A DNA stretch of 64,000 nucleotides from Microbacterium esteraromaticum. Lineage in GTDB: Bacteria > Actinomycetota > Actinomycetes > Actinomycetales > Microbacteriaceae. Under the pieces are notes generated by a model, which did no database searches, was not told where the DNA came from, and saw nothing but the letters and a program-made list of their open reading frames with translations. Shown here one piece after another: positions 30,547 through 39,371 of this stretch; the stretch's first letter is position 1; each line of letters begins with the position of its first letter. The position numbers were made by a program, and so were the translations under genes. The stretch lies in contig NZ_CP043732.1 in NCBI RefSeq assembly GCF_014084045.1, forward strand, positions 3,162,001-3,226,000, given 5' to 3'.

Positions 30547-32172
30547 TCAGCGGCTGACGCTCGCGTCGTAGAACAGCGGGCGGCCGTACAGGTCGTACTC
30601 GAGTCCGTCGACGCCGTCGGCAGACGCCGTGATCAGCGAGGAGACGTACAGCGGCACGATCGCGACGTGCTGGGCGTTCCACTGCTGAAGCTGCGTGTAG
30701 ATCTTCGCGCGCTCCGCCGTGTCTGCGCTCGAGAGCCCCTGCTCGAGCAGCTCGTCGACCGCAGGGTCGCTCACCTGCGAGGCGTTCTGGAACCCGTCGG
30801 TGCCGAGGTGGCTGCGAAGCAGGTCGGCGTCGACGCCCGAGAAGTCCCAGTCGGTGATGTCGTAGGTCTTCGGGCCGTACTGCTCGTTGTACGCCGCGGG
30901 CTCGAGCTTCTCGCGCACGATCTCGAAGCCGACGTCCTTGAGGTCGGACTGCACGGCGTTGCCGAGAGCGGTGCGGTCGTCGGAGATCGGGGTCCATGCG
31001 ATCCAGCGCGCCGAGAGGCGCTCGCCGTCCTTCATCCGGATGCCGTCTTCATCGCGCTCCGTCCAGCCCGCCTCGTCGAGCAGGGCGTTCGCCTTGTCGG
31101 CGTCGAACGGCCAGCTGCCCTCGAGCGATTCGTCGTAGCCGGGCGTCGTCGGGCCGAGGATGCTCCATGCCCGCGGGAACTCGCCGAAGAAGATCTCCTC
31201 GACGGCGGCGTCGATGTCGATCGCGAGCGAGAACGCCTGTCGCACCTTCTGATCGGCGAAGACGCCGTGCTTCTCGTTGAGGAACAGCGAGTACGGCAGA
31301 CCCGGGTACTCCCTGGCCGTCACTGTGATTCCGTCGCCGAGATCGGCGACGGAATTCGGCGGCAGCTGCGTGGCGACATCGGCCTCGCCCGACGAGAGCA
31401 CGCCGGCGCGGACGGATGCCTCGGGCAGCAGCTCCACTCGCAGCGTCTTGATCTTCGGCGCCTCGGCTCCGTCCGGTCCCCACGCGTAGTCGTCGTTGCG
31501 GGTGTAGACGATCTCCTGATCCGCGGTGTACTCGCTGAGCACGAACGGACCGGTGCCGACCGTGACGTCGGGACCGCCCGCGGCGAGCTGGTCGGCCGAG
31601 GTCTCGAGCACCTTCGGCGACCAGAAGCCCAGCTGGGCGGTGCTGGCAGCCTGCAGGAAGGGTGCGTACGGCTGGGTGAAGCTCACCGCCACCGTGTGCT
31701 CGCCGACGACTTCGGTGCCCGCGTACAGCTCACCGCCGAGCATGCTCGCAGCCTGCGCCGACTCGGTCGCCGGGTCGGCGATGCGGTCGAAGTTCGCCTT
31801 CACGGCCGCCGCGTCGAACGCCGTGCCGTCCGAGAAGGTCACGTCGTCGCGCAGCTCGAACGTGTACGTCCTCCCGTCCTCCGAGACCGTCCAGCTCTCG
31901 GCGAGCCACGGTGAGAACGAGCCGTCCTCCTCCTGGAAGACGAGCGAATCGAGCACCTGGCGCTGAACCATGCCCGACACATCGAGCTGGCTCGTCTGCG
32001 GGTCCATGTGACCCGCAGAGAGGTTGGCGCCCTCGATCGCCCAGACGAGCTCGGAGTCGCCCTCACCGCCGGCGCTTTCGTCGGCGGGTGCTGCGCAGGC
32101 GCTGAGCAGAAGAGCGGATGCGGTTGTCAGCGCGGCCAGGGGCAGCAGTCGACGCGCGGAGAAGGAAGGCAT
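30547..32172 (-). CDS. Peptide-type ABC transporter substrate-binding lipoprotein
   Basis: Family 5 solute-binding protein of 541 residues, anchored outside the membrane. The signal ends in the lipobox LLLSAC. Family features follow: WLAESWTVSEDGRTYTFELRDDVTFSDGTAF in pieces, then RQAFSLAIDID near the middle. Such proteins bind di- or oligopeptides, nickel chelates or opines; the ligand cannot be chosen here. The ATG at 32172 gives MPSFSARR. A -10 box (TAGGAT) lies at 32209-32214. It is divergent from valS. Confidence 0.92.
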   Translation of the reverse strand: MPSFSARRLLPLAALTTASALLLSACAAPADESAGGEGDSELVWAIEGANLSAGHMDPQTSQLDVSGMVQRQVLDSLVFQEEDGSFSPWLAESWTVSEDGRTYTFELRDDVTFSDGTAFDAAAVKANFDRIADPATESAQAASMLGGELYAGTEVVGEHTVAVSFTQPYAPFLQAASTAQLGFWSPKVLETSADQLAAGGPDVTVGTGPFVLSEYTADQEIVYTRNDDYAWGPDGAEAPKIKTLRVELLPEASVRAGVLSSGEADVATQLPPNSVADLGDGITVTAREYPGLPYSLFLNEKHGVFADQKVRQAFSLAIDIDAAVEEIFFGEFPRAWSILGPTTPGYDESLEGSWPFDADKANALLDEAGWTERDEDGIRMKDGERLSARWIAWTPISDDRTALGNAVQSDLKDVGFEIVREKLEPAAYNEQYGPKTYDITDWDFSGVDADLLRSHLGTDGFQNASQVSDPAVDELLEQGLSSADTAERAKIYTQLQQWNAQHVAIVPLYVSSLITASADGVDGLEYDLYGRPLFYDASVSR

Positions 32173-32208
32173 TCGGAACCTCGATGAGTGCAGGAAGGGG
32201 AACACCCC

Positions 32209-32214
32209 ATCCTA
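32209..32214 (-). promoter_or_regulatory. Candidate -10 box of the peptide ABC operon
   Basis: TAGGAT on the minus strand, about 37 bases before the binding-protein ATG. No convincing -35 box. Confidence 0.4.
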
Positions 32215-32264
32215 TCCGCGATTGTTGCACTCGGTCGATCAACGAGTCGCACTCGGACGAGCGG

Positions 32265-32270
32265 TAGACT
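32265..32270 (+). promoter_or_regulatory. Candidate -10 box of valS
   Basis: TAGACT, giving a leader of about 58 bases ahead of the valS ATG at 32335, which has a GAGGAGA ribosome site. Confidence 0.4.
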
Positions 32271-32334
32271 CGCCGGACAACCCACACTCAGGCACGCTCA
32301 CACAGTGCCGCACACATCGCTCGAGGAGACCTCC

Positions 32335-34908
32335 ATGTCCAGCATCCCTGACAAGCCCGCACTCGAAGGCCTCGAGACGAAGTGGGGTGAGCGGTGGTCC
32401 GAACAGGGCACCTTCCTCTTCGACCGCGCCCGCGCAGTGGCATCCGGTCGTGACGGCGTCTACTCGATCGACACTCCCCCGCCCACCGCGTCCGGCAGTC
32501 TGCACATCGGCCACGTGTTCTCGTACACGCACACCGACATCAAGGCGCGCTTCGAGCGCATGCGCGGGCGCAACGTGTTCTACCCGATGGGCTGGGATGA
32601 CAACGGACTTCCCACCGAGCGACGGGTGCAGAACTACTACGGCGTTCGCTGCGACCCCTCACTTCCCTACGACCCCGACTTCACCCCTCCTTTCGAGGGC
32701 GGCGACAACAAGTCGTCCCGTGCGGCCGATCAGCTGCCGATCAGCCGCCGCAACTTCATCGAGCTGTGCGAGAGGCTGACCGTCGAGGACGAGAAGCAGT
32801 TCGAGGCGCTGTTCCGCCAGCTCGGCCTGAGCGTCGACTGGACCCAGACCTACCGCACCATCTCCGACGACACGATCAGGCAGAGCCAGCTCGCGTTCCT
32901 GCGCGGACTTGAGCGCGGCGAGGCCTACCAGTCGCTCGCCCCGACGCTGTGGGACATCGACTTCCGCTCGGCCATCGCACAGGCGGAGCTCGAGGACCGC
33001 GACCAGCAGGCCGCATACCACCGCGTCGCCTTCCACAAGACCGACGGCTCGGGCGACATCCACATCGAGACGACCCGCCCGGAGCTGCTCCCCGCATGCG
33101 TCGCCCTCGTGGCCCACCCGGACGACGAGCGCTACCAGCCCTACTTCGGCAAGACCGTGCGCACCCCGGTGTTCGACGTCGAGGTGCCCGTGCTCGCGCA
33201 CCACCTCGCCCAGCCGGACAAGGGCTCCGGCATCGCGATGATCTGCACCTTCGGCGACGTCACCGACATCATCTGGTGGCGCGAGCTCGATCTGCCGAAC
33301 CGCACGATCCTCGGCAAGGACGGCCGCGTGCTGGCCGAGGCTCCAGAGGCGATCACCTCTGAGACCGGTTTGGCCGCGTACGCCGAGCTCGCCGGCAAGA
33401 CGGTCTTCAGCGCACGCAAGAGCATCGTCGAGCAGCTGCAGGCCTCTGGCGACCTGCTCGAGGTCGGCAAGCCGTTCAACCACGCCGTGAAGTTCTTCGA
33501 GAAGGGCGACCGCCCTCTCGAGATCGTCTCGACGCGCCAGTGGTACATCCGCAACGGCGCCCGCGACCCGCAGCTGCGCGAGCAGCTGCTCGAGAACGGC
33601 CGCGAAATGAGCTGGCACCCCGACTTCATGAGGGTGCGCTACGAGAACTGGGTCGGCGGGCTCACGGGAGACTGGCTCATCTCGCGCCAGCGCTTCTTCG
33701 GCGTGCCCATCCCCGTCTGGTACGCGCTCGACGAGAACGGCGAGCGCGACTACGACCGCGTGCTGACCCCACCGCTCGACAGCCTGCCCATCGACCCGAC
33801 CACCGATGTGCCCGAGGGCTACGCCGAGGACCAGCGCGGCGTGCCCGGCGGATTCGATGCCGAGCAGGACATCTTCGACACCTGGGCGACCTCGTCCCTC
33901 ACCCCTCAGCTCGCCGGCGGCTGGCAGCGCGACGAGGAGCTGTGGAACACGGTCGCTCCGTTCGACCTGCGCCCGCAGGGCCAGGACATCATCCGCACGT
34001 GGCTGTTCTCGACGATGCTGCGCTCGACGCTCGAGGACCAGCGCTCACCGTGGCGCAACGCCGCGATCTCCGGATTCATCGTCGACCCCGACCGCAAGAA
34101 GATGTCGAAGTCGAAGGGCAACGTGGTCACCCCCGCCGACATCCTCTCCACGCACGGCTCCGACGCGGTGCGCTACTGGTCGGCCTCGAGCCGACTCGGC
34201 ATGGATGCGGCGTTCGACCCGCAGAACCCCACCCAGGTGAAGATCGGTCGCCGACTGGCGATCAAGATCCTCAACGCGGCGAAGTTCGTGCTGTCGTTCC
34301 CCGTGCCCGAGGGTGCGCAGGTGACGCACGCGCTCGACGCGTCGATGCTCACCGCGCTCGACCAGGTCGTGCGCGAGGCGACGAAGGCGTACGAGAACTA
34401 CGACCAGGCGAAGGCGCTGGAGGTCACCGAGGCGTTCTTCTGGACCTTCTGCGACGACTATCTCGAGCTGGTGAAGGAGCGCGCGTACGACCAGACCGAC
34501 GTCGGGCAGGCCTCGGCAGCCCTCGCGCTGCGCCTGGCGCTGTCGACGCTGCTGCGTCTGCTCGCCCCAATCGTGTCGTTCGCGACCGAGGAGGCGTGGT
34601 CGTGGTTCGAGGAGGGCTCGATCCACACCGCCGCGTGGCCCGCACCGCTCGGCGTCGAGGGCGACCCCGCCGTGCTCGCCGCCGCCAGTGAGGCTCTGAT
34701 CGGCATCCGCAGGGCGAAGACCGAGGCGAAGGCGTCGCAGAAGACTCCGGTGGCCACCGCCACGATCGCAGCACCGGCGGCCAAGGTCGACGCGCTTCGC
34801 GCCGCGGCCGATGACCTGCGGGCGGTGGGTCGCATCGCCGAGCTGCATTTCGCCGAGGCCGATGAACTCGCAGTCACTGCGATCGAGCTCGCACCGGTGG
34901 AGGCCTGA
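32335..34908 (+). CDS. valS: Valyl-tRNA synthetase (short, archaeal-like type)
   Basis: Class I synthetase of 857 residues charging tRNA-Val. HIGH is PPPTASGSLHIGHVFSYTH, and KMSKS is in DPDRKKMSKSKGNVV. GWDDNGLPTERRVQNYYG is a signature of the archaeal-like ValS form seen in several actinobacteria. It is shorter than the 950-residue E. coli enzyme and shows no long C-terminal coiled-coil arm, ending instead in a short Ala-rich domain. Valine is chosen over isoleucine because a separate ileS is present and the WATSSLTPQ motif fits ValS. Confidence 0.95.
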   Translation: MSSIPDKPALEGLETKWGERWSEQGTFLFDRARAVASGRDGVYSIDTPPPTASGSLHIGHVFSYTHTDIKARFERMRGRNVFYPMGWDDNGLPTERRVQNYYGVRCDPSLPYDPDFTPPFEGGDNKSSRAADQLPISRRNFIELCERLTVEDEKQFEALFRQLGLSVDWTQTYRTISDDTIRQSQLAFLRGLERGEAYQSLAPTLWDIDFRSAIAQAELEDRDQQAAYHRVAFHKTDGSGDIHIETTRPELLPACVALVAHPDDERYQPYFGKTVRTPVFDVEVPVLAHHLAQPDKGSGIAMICTFGDVTDIIWWRELDLPNRTILGKDGRVLAEAPEAITSETGLAAYAELAGKTVFSARKSIVEQLQASGDLLEVGKPFNHAVKFFEKGDRPLEIVSTRQWYIRNGARDPQLREQLLENGREMSWHPDFMRVRYENWVGGLTGDWLISRQRFFGVPIPVWYALDENGERDYDRVLTPPLDSLPIDPTTDVPEGYAEDQRGVPGGFDAEQDIFDTWATSSLTPQLAGGWQRDEELWNTVAPFDLRPQGQDIIRTWLFSTMLRSTLEDQRSPWRNAAISGFIVDPDRKKMSKSKGNVVTPADILSTHGSDAVRYWSASSRLGMDAAFDPQNPTQVKIGRRLAIKILNAAKFVLSFPVPEGAQVTHALDASMLTALDQVVREATKAYENYDQAKALEVTEAFFWTFCDDYLELVKERAYDQTDVGQASAALALRLALSTLLRLLAPIVSFATEEAWSWFEEGSIHTAAWPAPLGVEGDPAVLAAASEALIGIRRAKTEAKASQKTPVATATIAAPAAKVDALRAAADDLRAVGRIAELHFAEADELAVTAIELAPVEA

Positions 34909-34910
34909 TC

Positions 34911-35126
34911 ATGCAGCTGGGCACGAGGTGGCGGGCCGGCGCGCAGCCGCCGTCGTCGGTTCCAGCGACCCTGCTCCCCGCCATCTCCGAGGTCGAGGCC
35001 CAGGGCCTGACGGGGCATTGGACGCTCACGTGGCTGGAGGGACGGGCGATCGCCGAGCTCGACGCCGGGTGGGAGGTCGTCGAGACCGCGACAGGCGAGG
35101 TCATCGCCCGCCCGTTCGAGGACTGA
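34911..35126 (+). CDS. Conserved small protein downstream of valS
   Basis: A 71-residue protein beginning MQLGTRWRAGAQPPSSVP, with a likely small beta-rich fold (HWTLTWLEGRAIAEL, then WEVVETATGEVIARPF). It starts two bases after the valS stop, so it is co-transcribed. I recognise no domain. A strong terminator follows, confirming that it is the last gene of the unit. Confidence 0.72.
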   Translation: MQLGTRWRAGAQPPSSVPATLLPAISEVEAQGLTGHWTLTWLEGRAIAELDAGWEVVETATGEVIARPFED

Positions 35127-35142
35127 ACTCCTCCGATGTGCA

Positions 35143-35187
35143 CCGAGGCCCTCGGACCGCAGCAGCTCTGCGGTCCGAGGGCCTCGG
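35143..35187 (+). terminator. Terminator after valS and the small protein
   Basis: Perfect 20-bp inverted repeat (arms 35143-35162 and 35168-35187) with a five-base loop, between convergent genes; it probably works in both directions. Confidence 0.8.
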
Positions 35188-35202
35188 CATGTGCGGTTCG
35201 CG

Positions 35203-35421
35203 TCAGCGCCCGGTGAGCCCCACGATCGCCAGGAGGTGGTCGACCTCGTGCGGGTCGTGGCGCCGCGTCTGCTGCTGACGCAGCAGCTCGAGACCGAGTT
35301 CGCGTCGCTCTGTGCGGGCCGCGATCCGGCGTACGACGTGCGCGGCGAGTGCGTCGGCGAGCTGCTGCAGGAGGCGTTCGAACGGCGTGGGCGAGGCGAG
35401 GTGAAGCGTTGCGGTGGTCAT
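35203..35421 (-). CDS. Small protein co-encoded with the ArsR-type regulator
   Basis: A 72-residue protein, MTTATLHLASPTPFERLLQQL at the start, largely helical and rich in Arg and Leu (HVVRRIAARTERRELGLELL). It starts two bases after the regulator's stop, so it is part of the same message. No domain is recognised. The amphipathic helix pattern suggests protein or membrane contact, but nothing specific can be claimed. Confidence 0.62.
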   Translation of the reverse strand: MTTATLHLASPTPFERLLQQLADALAAHVVRRIAARTERRELGLELLRQQQTRRHDPHEVDHLLAIVGLTGR

Positions 35422-35423
35422 GA

Positions 35424-36032
35424 TCACTCCTCGTTCATCGTTCGGCGGGTCGTGCCAACCGGAAGGTCGAAGATCTCGGCGCGCAGGGATACGCGGCGGG
35501 TTCCGGGCAGTGATTCCTGCCCCCGGTAGCGCTCGACCGCGGCGTCGACGACCGCGGTGAGCTCCTGTTTGAGCGCGTCCATCTGCTCGGGTGTGAGGTC
35601 GAGCATCGTCGTCATGATGAGACCGGCATCCTTCCACCCCTCGGGCTGCTCGGATGCGGGACGATTGATGTAGTCCATGAGCGTCTCGTGGCGCAGCCGC
35701 AGGAACTCGGTTGTCACGATCTGCGCAGCGGCGCGGTTCGACGGCGACATCGACTCGGCAGGACCCGGCATGTTGATCCGGCCCTTGGGCCGCTCCCACC
35801 ACCGCTCGCGCGCGGTGCCCCGGTCGGGCACCTCGCGGATCAGATCATGCGCGGCCAGCGCGCGCAGGTGGTAGCTGGTCGCCCCGGAGGTCTCGCCGAT
35901 CAGCGCGGCGAGACTGCTGGCCGTCTGCGGCCCTCGTTCGCTCAGCAGATCATAGATCCGTACCCGCAGCGGGTGCGCGAGCGCCTTCAGCGCACTGGCA
36001 TCGAGGGTGCGCACCTGCTCGTTGTTCGTCAT
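35424..36032 (-). CDS. ArsR-like winged-helix transcriptional regulator
   Basis: DNA-binding regulator of 202 residues. The N-terminal winged helix is typical of the ArsR/HTH_20 group: LDASALKALAHPLRVRIYDLL, then SSLAALIGETSGATSYHLRALAAHDLI. The C-terminal half (about residues 90-200) is a helical ligand or dimer domain with no CxC metal motif, so metal sensing is not supported. The start at 36032 lies seven bases past a -10 box inside a repeated operator, pointing to autoregulation. It is co-transcribed with a 72-residue gene. The effector is unknown. Confidence 0.85.
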   Translation of the reverse strand: MTNNEQVRTLDASALKALAHPLRVRIYDLLSERGPQTASSLAALIGETSGATSYHLRALAAHDLIREVPDRGTARERWWERPKGRINMPGPAESMSPSNRAAAQIVTTEFLRLRHETLMDYINRPASEQPEGWKDAGLIMTTMLDLTPEQMDALKQELTAVVDAAVERYRGQESLPGTRRVSLRAEIFDLPVGTTRRTMNEE

Positions 36033-36034
36033 AC

Positions 36035-36096
36035 ATGCAAAGCTACACTTGCAAACATTTCTTTGCAAGCTTTTCTTTGCAATGGATTCTTTGCAA
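36035..36096 (-). promoter_or_regulatory. Five-copy TTGCAA operator array and promoter of the ArsR-type gene
   Basis: TTGCAA, itself palindromic, occurs at 36049, 36063, 36077 and 36091, with a degenerate ATGCAA at 36035. The spacing is exactly 14 bases each time, and the copies read TTGCAAAGAA on the minus strand. The copy at 36063-36068 stands 17 bases from a TAGCTT -10 box (36040-36045), so it doubles as the -35. The ATG at 36032 follows at leaderless distance. Confidence 0.75.
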
Positions 36097-36120
36097 TCCG
36101 CCCACCGGGAGCGAGGCGGT

Positions 36121-37299
36121 TCAGCTCACCGTGTCTCGCGCGGCGACGAACGCGGCAACGCAGCGTTCGACCTGCTCGGCCGTGTGCGCCGCGGAGAGCT
36201 GCACCCGGATGCGTGCCTTGTCTCGGGGCACGACAGGGAAGCTGAACGCCGTCACGTACACGCCCTGACGCTGCATCTCGTCGGCGATGCGGGCGGTGAG
36301 CGCAGCGTCGCCGAACATGACGGGAACGATCGGATGCTCGCCGGGGAGCAGGTCGAAGCCCTCCTCGCTCATCCGCCGGCGGAACAGCTCGGAGTTCGCG
36401 GTCAGTCGTGCACGCAGGTCAGCCGAGCCCTCGACGAGATCGAGCGCCGTGAGGGTACCGGCGACGATCGACGGGGCGAGCGTGTTCGAGAACAGGTACG
36501 GACGCGAGCGCTGGCGAAGCAGCGCGACGATGTCGCTGTGCGCGGCGACGTAGCCGCCGGATGCCCCGCCGAGGGCCTTCCCGAACGTGCCGGTGTAGAT
36601 GTCGACCCGGTCCGAGACCCCGCACAGCTCTGGTGTGCCGCGTCCGTTCTCGCCGACGAAGCCGACCGCGTGCGAGTCGTCGACGAACACGAGCGCGTCG
36701 TAGCGCTCGGCGAGGTCGCAGATGTCCTCCAGCGGCGCGATGTAGCCGTCCATCGAGAAGACGCCGTCGGTGACGACGACACGGAAGCGGGCATCCGCCG
36801 CCGCTTTCAGCTGCTCCTCGAGATCGGCCATGTCGCGGTTGCGGTAGCGAAGGCGGCGGGCCTTCGACAGCCTGATGCCGTCGATGATCGATGCATGGTT
36901 CAGCTCGTCCGAGATGATCGCGTCCTCCGCGGAGAACAGCGTCTCGAAGACCCCGCCGTTCGCGTCGAAGCACGAGGAGTACAGGATGGCGTCATCGGTG
37001 CCGAGGAAGGCCGCGAGGCGCCGCTCGAGCTCGAGGTGCTGCTCCTGCGTGCCGCAGATGAAGCGCACGCTGGCGAGGCCGTATCCCCACTCGTCGAGAG
37101 CGCCCTTCGCGGCGTCGAGGATGCGCTCGTCATCGGCCAGACCGAGATAGTTGTTGGCGCAGAAGTTGAGAACCTCGGCATCGCCGGTGACGATCCGTGC
37201 CTTCTGCGGGCCGCGGATGCCGCGTTCGCGCTTGGTGAGGCCCGCCTCCTCGATTCCGGCGAGCTCCGCCTGCAGGTGATCCTTGAATGTCGCGTACAT
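36121..37299 (-). CDS. kbl: Glycine C-acetyltransferase (2-amino-3-ketobutyrate CoA ligase)
   Basis: PLP enzyme of 392 residues that splits 2-amino-3-ketobutyrate with CoA to glycine and acetyl-CoA. The PLP lysine is K241 in [28 protein letters not shown] holds the Asp and His of the alpha-oxoamine synthase family, and NNYLGLADD is at the start. Length matches E. coli Kbl (398). It follows tdh by nine bases, so the pair degrades threonine. Confidence 0.96.
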   Translation of the reverse strand: MYATFKDHLQAELAGIEEAGLTKRERGIRGPQKARIVTGDAEVLNFCANNYLGLADDERILDAAKGALDEWGYGLASVRFICGTQEQHLELERRLAAFLGTDDAILYSSCFDANGGVFETLFSAEDAIISDELNHASIIDGIRLSKARRLRYRNRDMADLEEQLKAAADARFRVVVTDGVFSMDGYIAPLEDICDLAERYDALVFVDDSHAVGFVGENGRGTPELCGVSDRVDIYTGTFGKALGGASGGYVAAHSDIVALLRQRSRPYLFSNTLAPSIVAGTLTALDLVEGSADLRARLTANSELFRRRMSEEGFDLLPGEHPIVPVMFGDAALTARIADEMQRQGVYVTAFSFPVVPRDKARIRVQLSAAHTAEQVERCVAAFVAARDTVS

Positions 37300-37308
37300 G
37301 GCGGCTCC

Positions 37309-38352
37309 TTACAGCTCTGTCCAGTCGAGGATGATCTTGCCCGTGCCCGCCGACTCCGCGGCCGCGAAGCCGCGCTCCCAGTCGCGCGCGGGGATCACGT
37401 CGGCGATGACCCGGGTGATCGATTCGCGAAGCGCGGCGCTCGTCTGCAGCATCGCGCCCATGGCGTTCCACGTCTCGAACATCTCGCGTCCGTAGATGCC
37501 CTTGATCGTGAGCATGTGGGTGACCAGCTTGCCCCAGTCGATGTCGAAACCAGCGCTGGGAAGCCCGAGCATGGCGATCTGCCCGCCGTGGTTCATGTTG
37601 TCGATCATCGCCGGCAGCGCCGACGGCGCACCGCTCATCTCGAAGCCGATGTCGAAGCCCTCGCGCATCCCGAGCGCCCGCTGCGCTTCGCGGATGTCCT
37701 GCCTGGAGACGTCGACGACCGCGTCCGCGCCCATCTGCGTCGCCATCTCGAGGCGCGGCGCGCTGACATCGGTGGCGACGATGAAGCGCGCCCCCGCGTG
37801 ACGGGCAACGGCGATCGACATGAGACCGATCGGTCCGCATCCGGTGACCAGCACGTCCTCGCCGATCACGCGGTACATCAGGGCGGTGTGCACGGCGTTG
37901 CCGAGCGGGTCGAAGATCGCTCCGAGCTCGGGAGTCACATCGTCGTGATGCACCCAGACGTTCGTGGCCGGCAGTGAGAGGTACTCGGCGAAGGCGCCGT
38001 CGCGCTGCAGGCCGAGGCCTATCGTGCGGATGCACATCTGGCGGCGTCCGGCTCGGCAGTTGCGGCACGTGCCGCAGACGATGTGCCCTTCGCCCGAGAC
38101 GCGGTCTCCGACGGAGATGTCGTGCACCATGTCGCCGACCTCGACGACTTCGCCGTAGAACTCGTGCCCGGGGATCAGCGGCGCCTCGATCGCGGAGGCG
38201 GCCCATTCGTCCCACCGGTGGATGTGCAGATCGGTGCCGCAGATCCCGGTGCGCAGCACTCGGATCACCACCTCGCCCGTGCCCGCGACGGGATCGGGGC
38301 GATCGACGAGCTCGAAGCCGGCGCGCGGCCCGCTCTTGAACAGTGCCTTCAT
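37309..38352 (-). CDS. tdh: L-threonine 3-dehydrogenase
   Basis: Zinc alcohol dehydrogenase of 347 residues oxidising threonine to 2-amino-3-ketobutyrate with NAD. The catalytic zinc ligands C38 (GICGTDLHIHRWDEW) and H63-E64 (PGHEF) are present, as are the structural zinc cysteines C93, C96, C99 and C107. The nucleotide-binding VTGCGPIGLMSIAVA follows. GTDLHIHRWDEWA is specific to Tdh. Operon tdh-kbl; a divergent LysR regulator lies upstream. Confidence 0.96.
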   Translation of the reverse strand: MKALFKSGPRAGFELVDRPDPVAGTGEVVIRVLRTGICGTDLHIHRWDEWAASAIEAPLIPGHEFYGEVVEVGDMVHDISVGDRVSGEGHIVCGTCRNCRAGRRQMCIRTIGLGLQRDGAFAEYLSLPATNVWVHHDDVTPELGAIFDPLGNAVHTALMYRVIGEDVLVTGCGPIGLMSIAVARHAGARFIVATDVSAPRLEMATQMGADAVVDVSRQDIREAQRALGMREGFDIGFEMSGAPSALPAMIDNMNHGGQIAMLGLPSAGFDIDWGKLVTHMLTIKGIYGREMFETWNAMGAMLQTSAALRESITRVIADVIPARDWERGFAAAESAGTGKIILDWTEL

Positions 38353-38426
38353 GCTTCGATCACACCGCACCCGACGATGTAGAGCAACGACCTCTTCCTG
38401 CATGGTCGATTAAGCAGAACTGAAAG

Positions 38427-38432
38427 TAGAAT
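38427..38432 (+). promoter_or_regulatory. -10 box for the leaderless LysR gene
   Basis: TAGAAT ends six bases before the GTG at 38439. It lies in the 86-base gap shared with tdh, so LysR binding there could control both directions. Confidence 0.5.
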
Positions 38433-38438
38433 CGAGCT

Positions 38439-39347
38439 GTGGAACTCCATCAGCTGCAGATCCTGCGTGAGCTCGGTGCGCTCGGCAGCGTCACCGCCGT
38501 CGCCGAGGCGCTGCGCGTGACGCCGTCGGCCGTCTCTCAGCAACTCGCCGCGCTGCAGCGTGGAGTGCGCACCCCGCTGACCCGGCGTCAAGGCCGCACC
38601 CTCGTGCTGACAGCTGCAGGCCAGGTCCTCGCCGAGGCGGGCGGCGAGGCCCTGGATGCCATGGCCGCCGCCCGCGGCGCACTCGACGCCTTCGAACAGG
38701 ATGCCGCCGGCGTCGTCAGCGTGAGCGGCTTCCACAGTGCGGGCCAGGCGCTGTTCGGGGCGCTGCTGCGAGAGCTCTCCGAGAGCGAGGACGCTCCGAG
38801 CGTTCAGCTCACCGACGAAGATGTTGCGCAGAGCGAGTTCCCCGCGCTCACCGCTCGCTACGACCTGGTGCTCGCGCACCGGATGGAGCATTCGGAGCCC
38901 TGGCCCGCGCAGGGTGTGCGCAGCCTGACGCTCGTGCGCGAGCCGCTGGACGTGGCCGTCGCCGGTTCGCATCCGCTGGCCGGACGCTCGTCTGTGTCCC
39001 CTTCCGACATCGCCGGGGAGCGCTGGGTCACGAGCCGCATCGGATACTCCCCGGATGACGTGCTCGGCGCGATCGCAGCGGTCGCGAACGTCGCCCCGCG
39101 CGTGCAGCACCGCATCAACGACTATGGTGCCGTCGCTGCCGCCGTCGCGGCGGGGGATGTGATCGGGCTGCTCCCCCGCTTCACCTCACGGAGCGTCGAC
39201 GACAGCGAGATCGTGCGCATCCCCCTGCTCGGCGTGAGCACGCACCGCCTCATCGACGTCCTCGCTCGGCCCGAGACGCTTCGCCGTCGCAGCGTGCGCC
39301 TCGTCGTCGAAGGACTGCAGCGCGTGATGGGGCGCCTCAGCGGCTGA
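38439..39347 (+). CDS. LysR-family transcriptional regulator
   Basis: Regulator of 302 residues. The N-terminal winged helix is ELHQLQILRELGALGSVTAVAEAL and RVTPSAVSQQLAALQRGV, typical of LysR proteins. The rest is the effector domain, with GYSPDDVLGAIAAVANVAPRV and VAAGDVIGLLPRF. Start is a GTG at 38439 with a leaderless -10 box. The divergent position next to tdh-kbl suggests that it controls threonine breakdown, but no inducer-binding evidence is visible. Confidence 0.88.
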   Translation: MELHQLQILRELGALGSVTAVAEALRVTPSAVSQQLAALQRGVRTPLTRRQGRTLVLTAAGQVLAEAGGEALDAMAAARGALDAFEQDAAGVVSVSGFHSAGQALFGALLRELSESEDAPSVQLTDEDVAQSEFPALTARYDLVLAHRMEHSEPWPAQGVRSLTLVREPLDVAVAGSHPLAGRSSVSPSDIAGERWVTSRIGYSPDDVLGAIAAVANVAPRVQHRINDYGAVAAAVAAGDVIGLLPRFTSRSVDDSEIVRIPLLGVSTHRLIDVLARPETLRRRSVRLVVEGLQRVMGRLSG

Positions 39348-39359
39348 GCGACCCGGCCA

Positions 39360-39365
39360 TAGACT
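39360..39365 (+). promoter_or_regulatory. -10 box for the leaderless M3 peptidase gene
   Basis: TAGACT ends six bases before the ATG at 39372. Confidence 0.5.
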
Positions 39366-39371
39366 CGGCTC

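Noticed and set aside
32188..32334. T-box in front of valS
   Set aside because: No AGGGTGG-type core or specifier arrangement in this gap.
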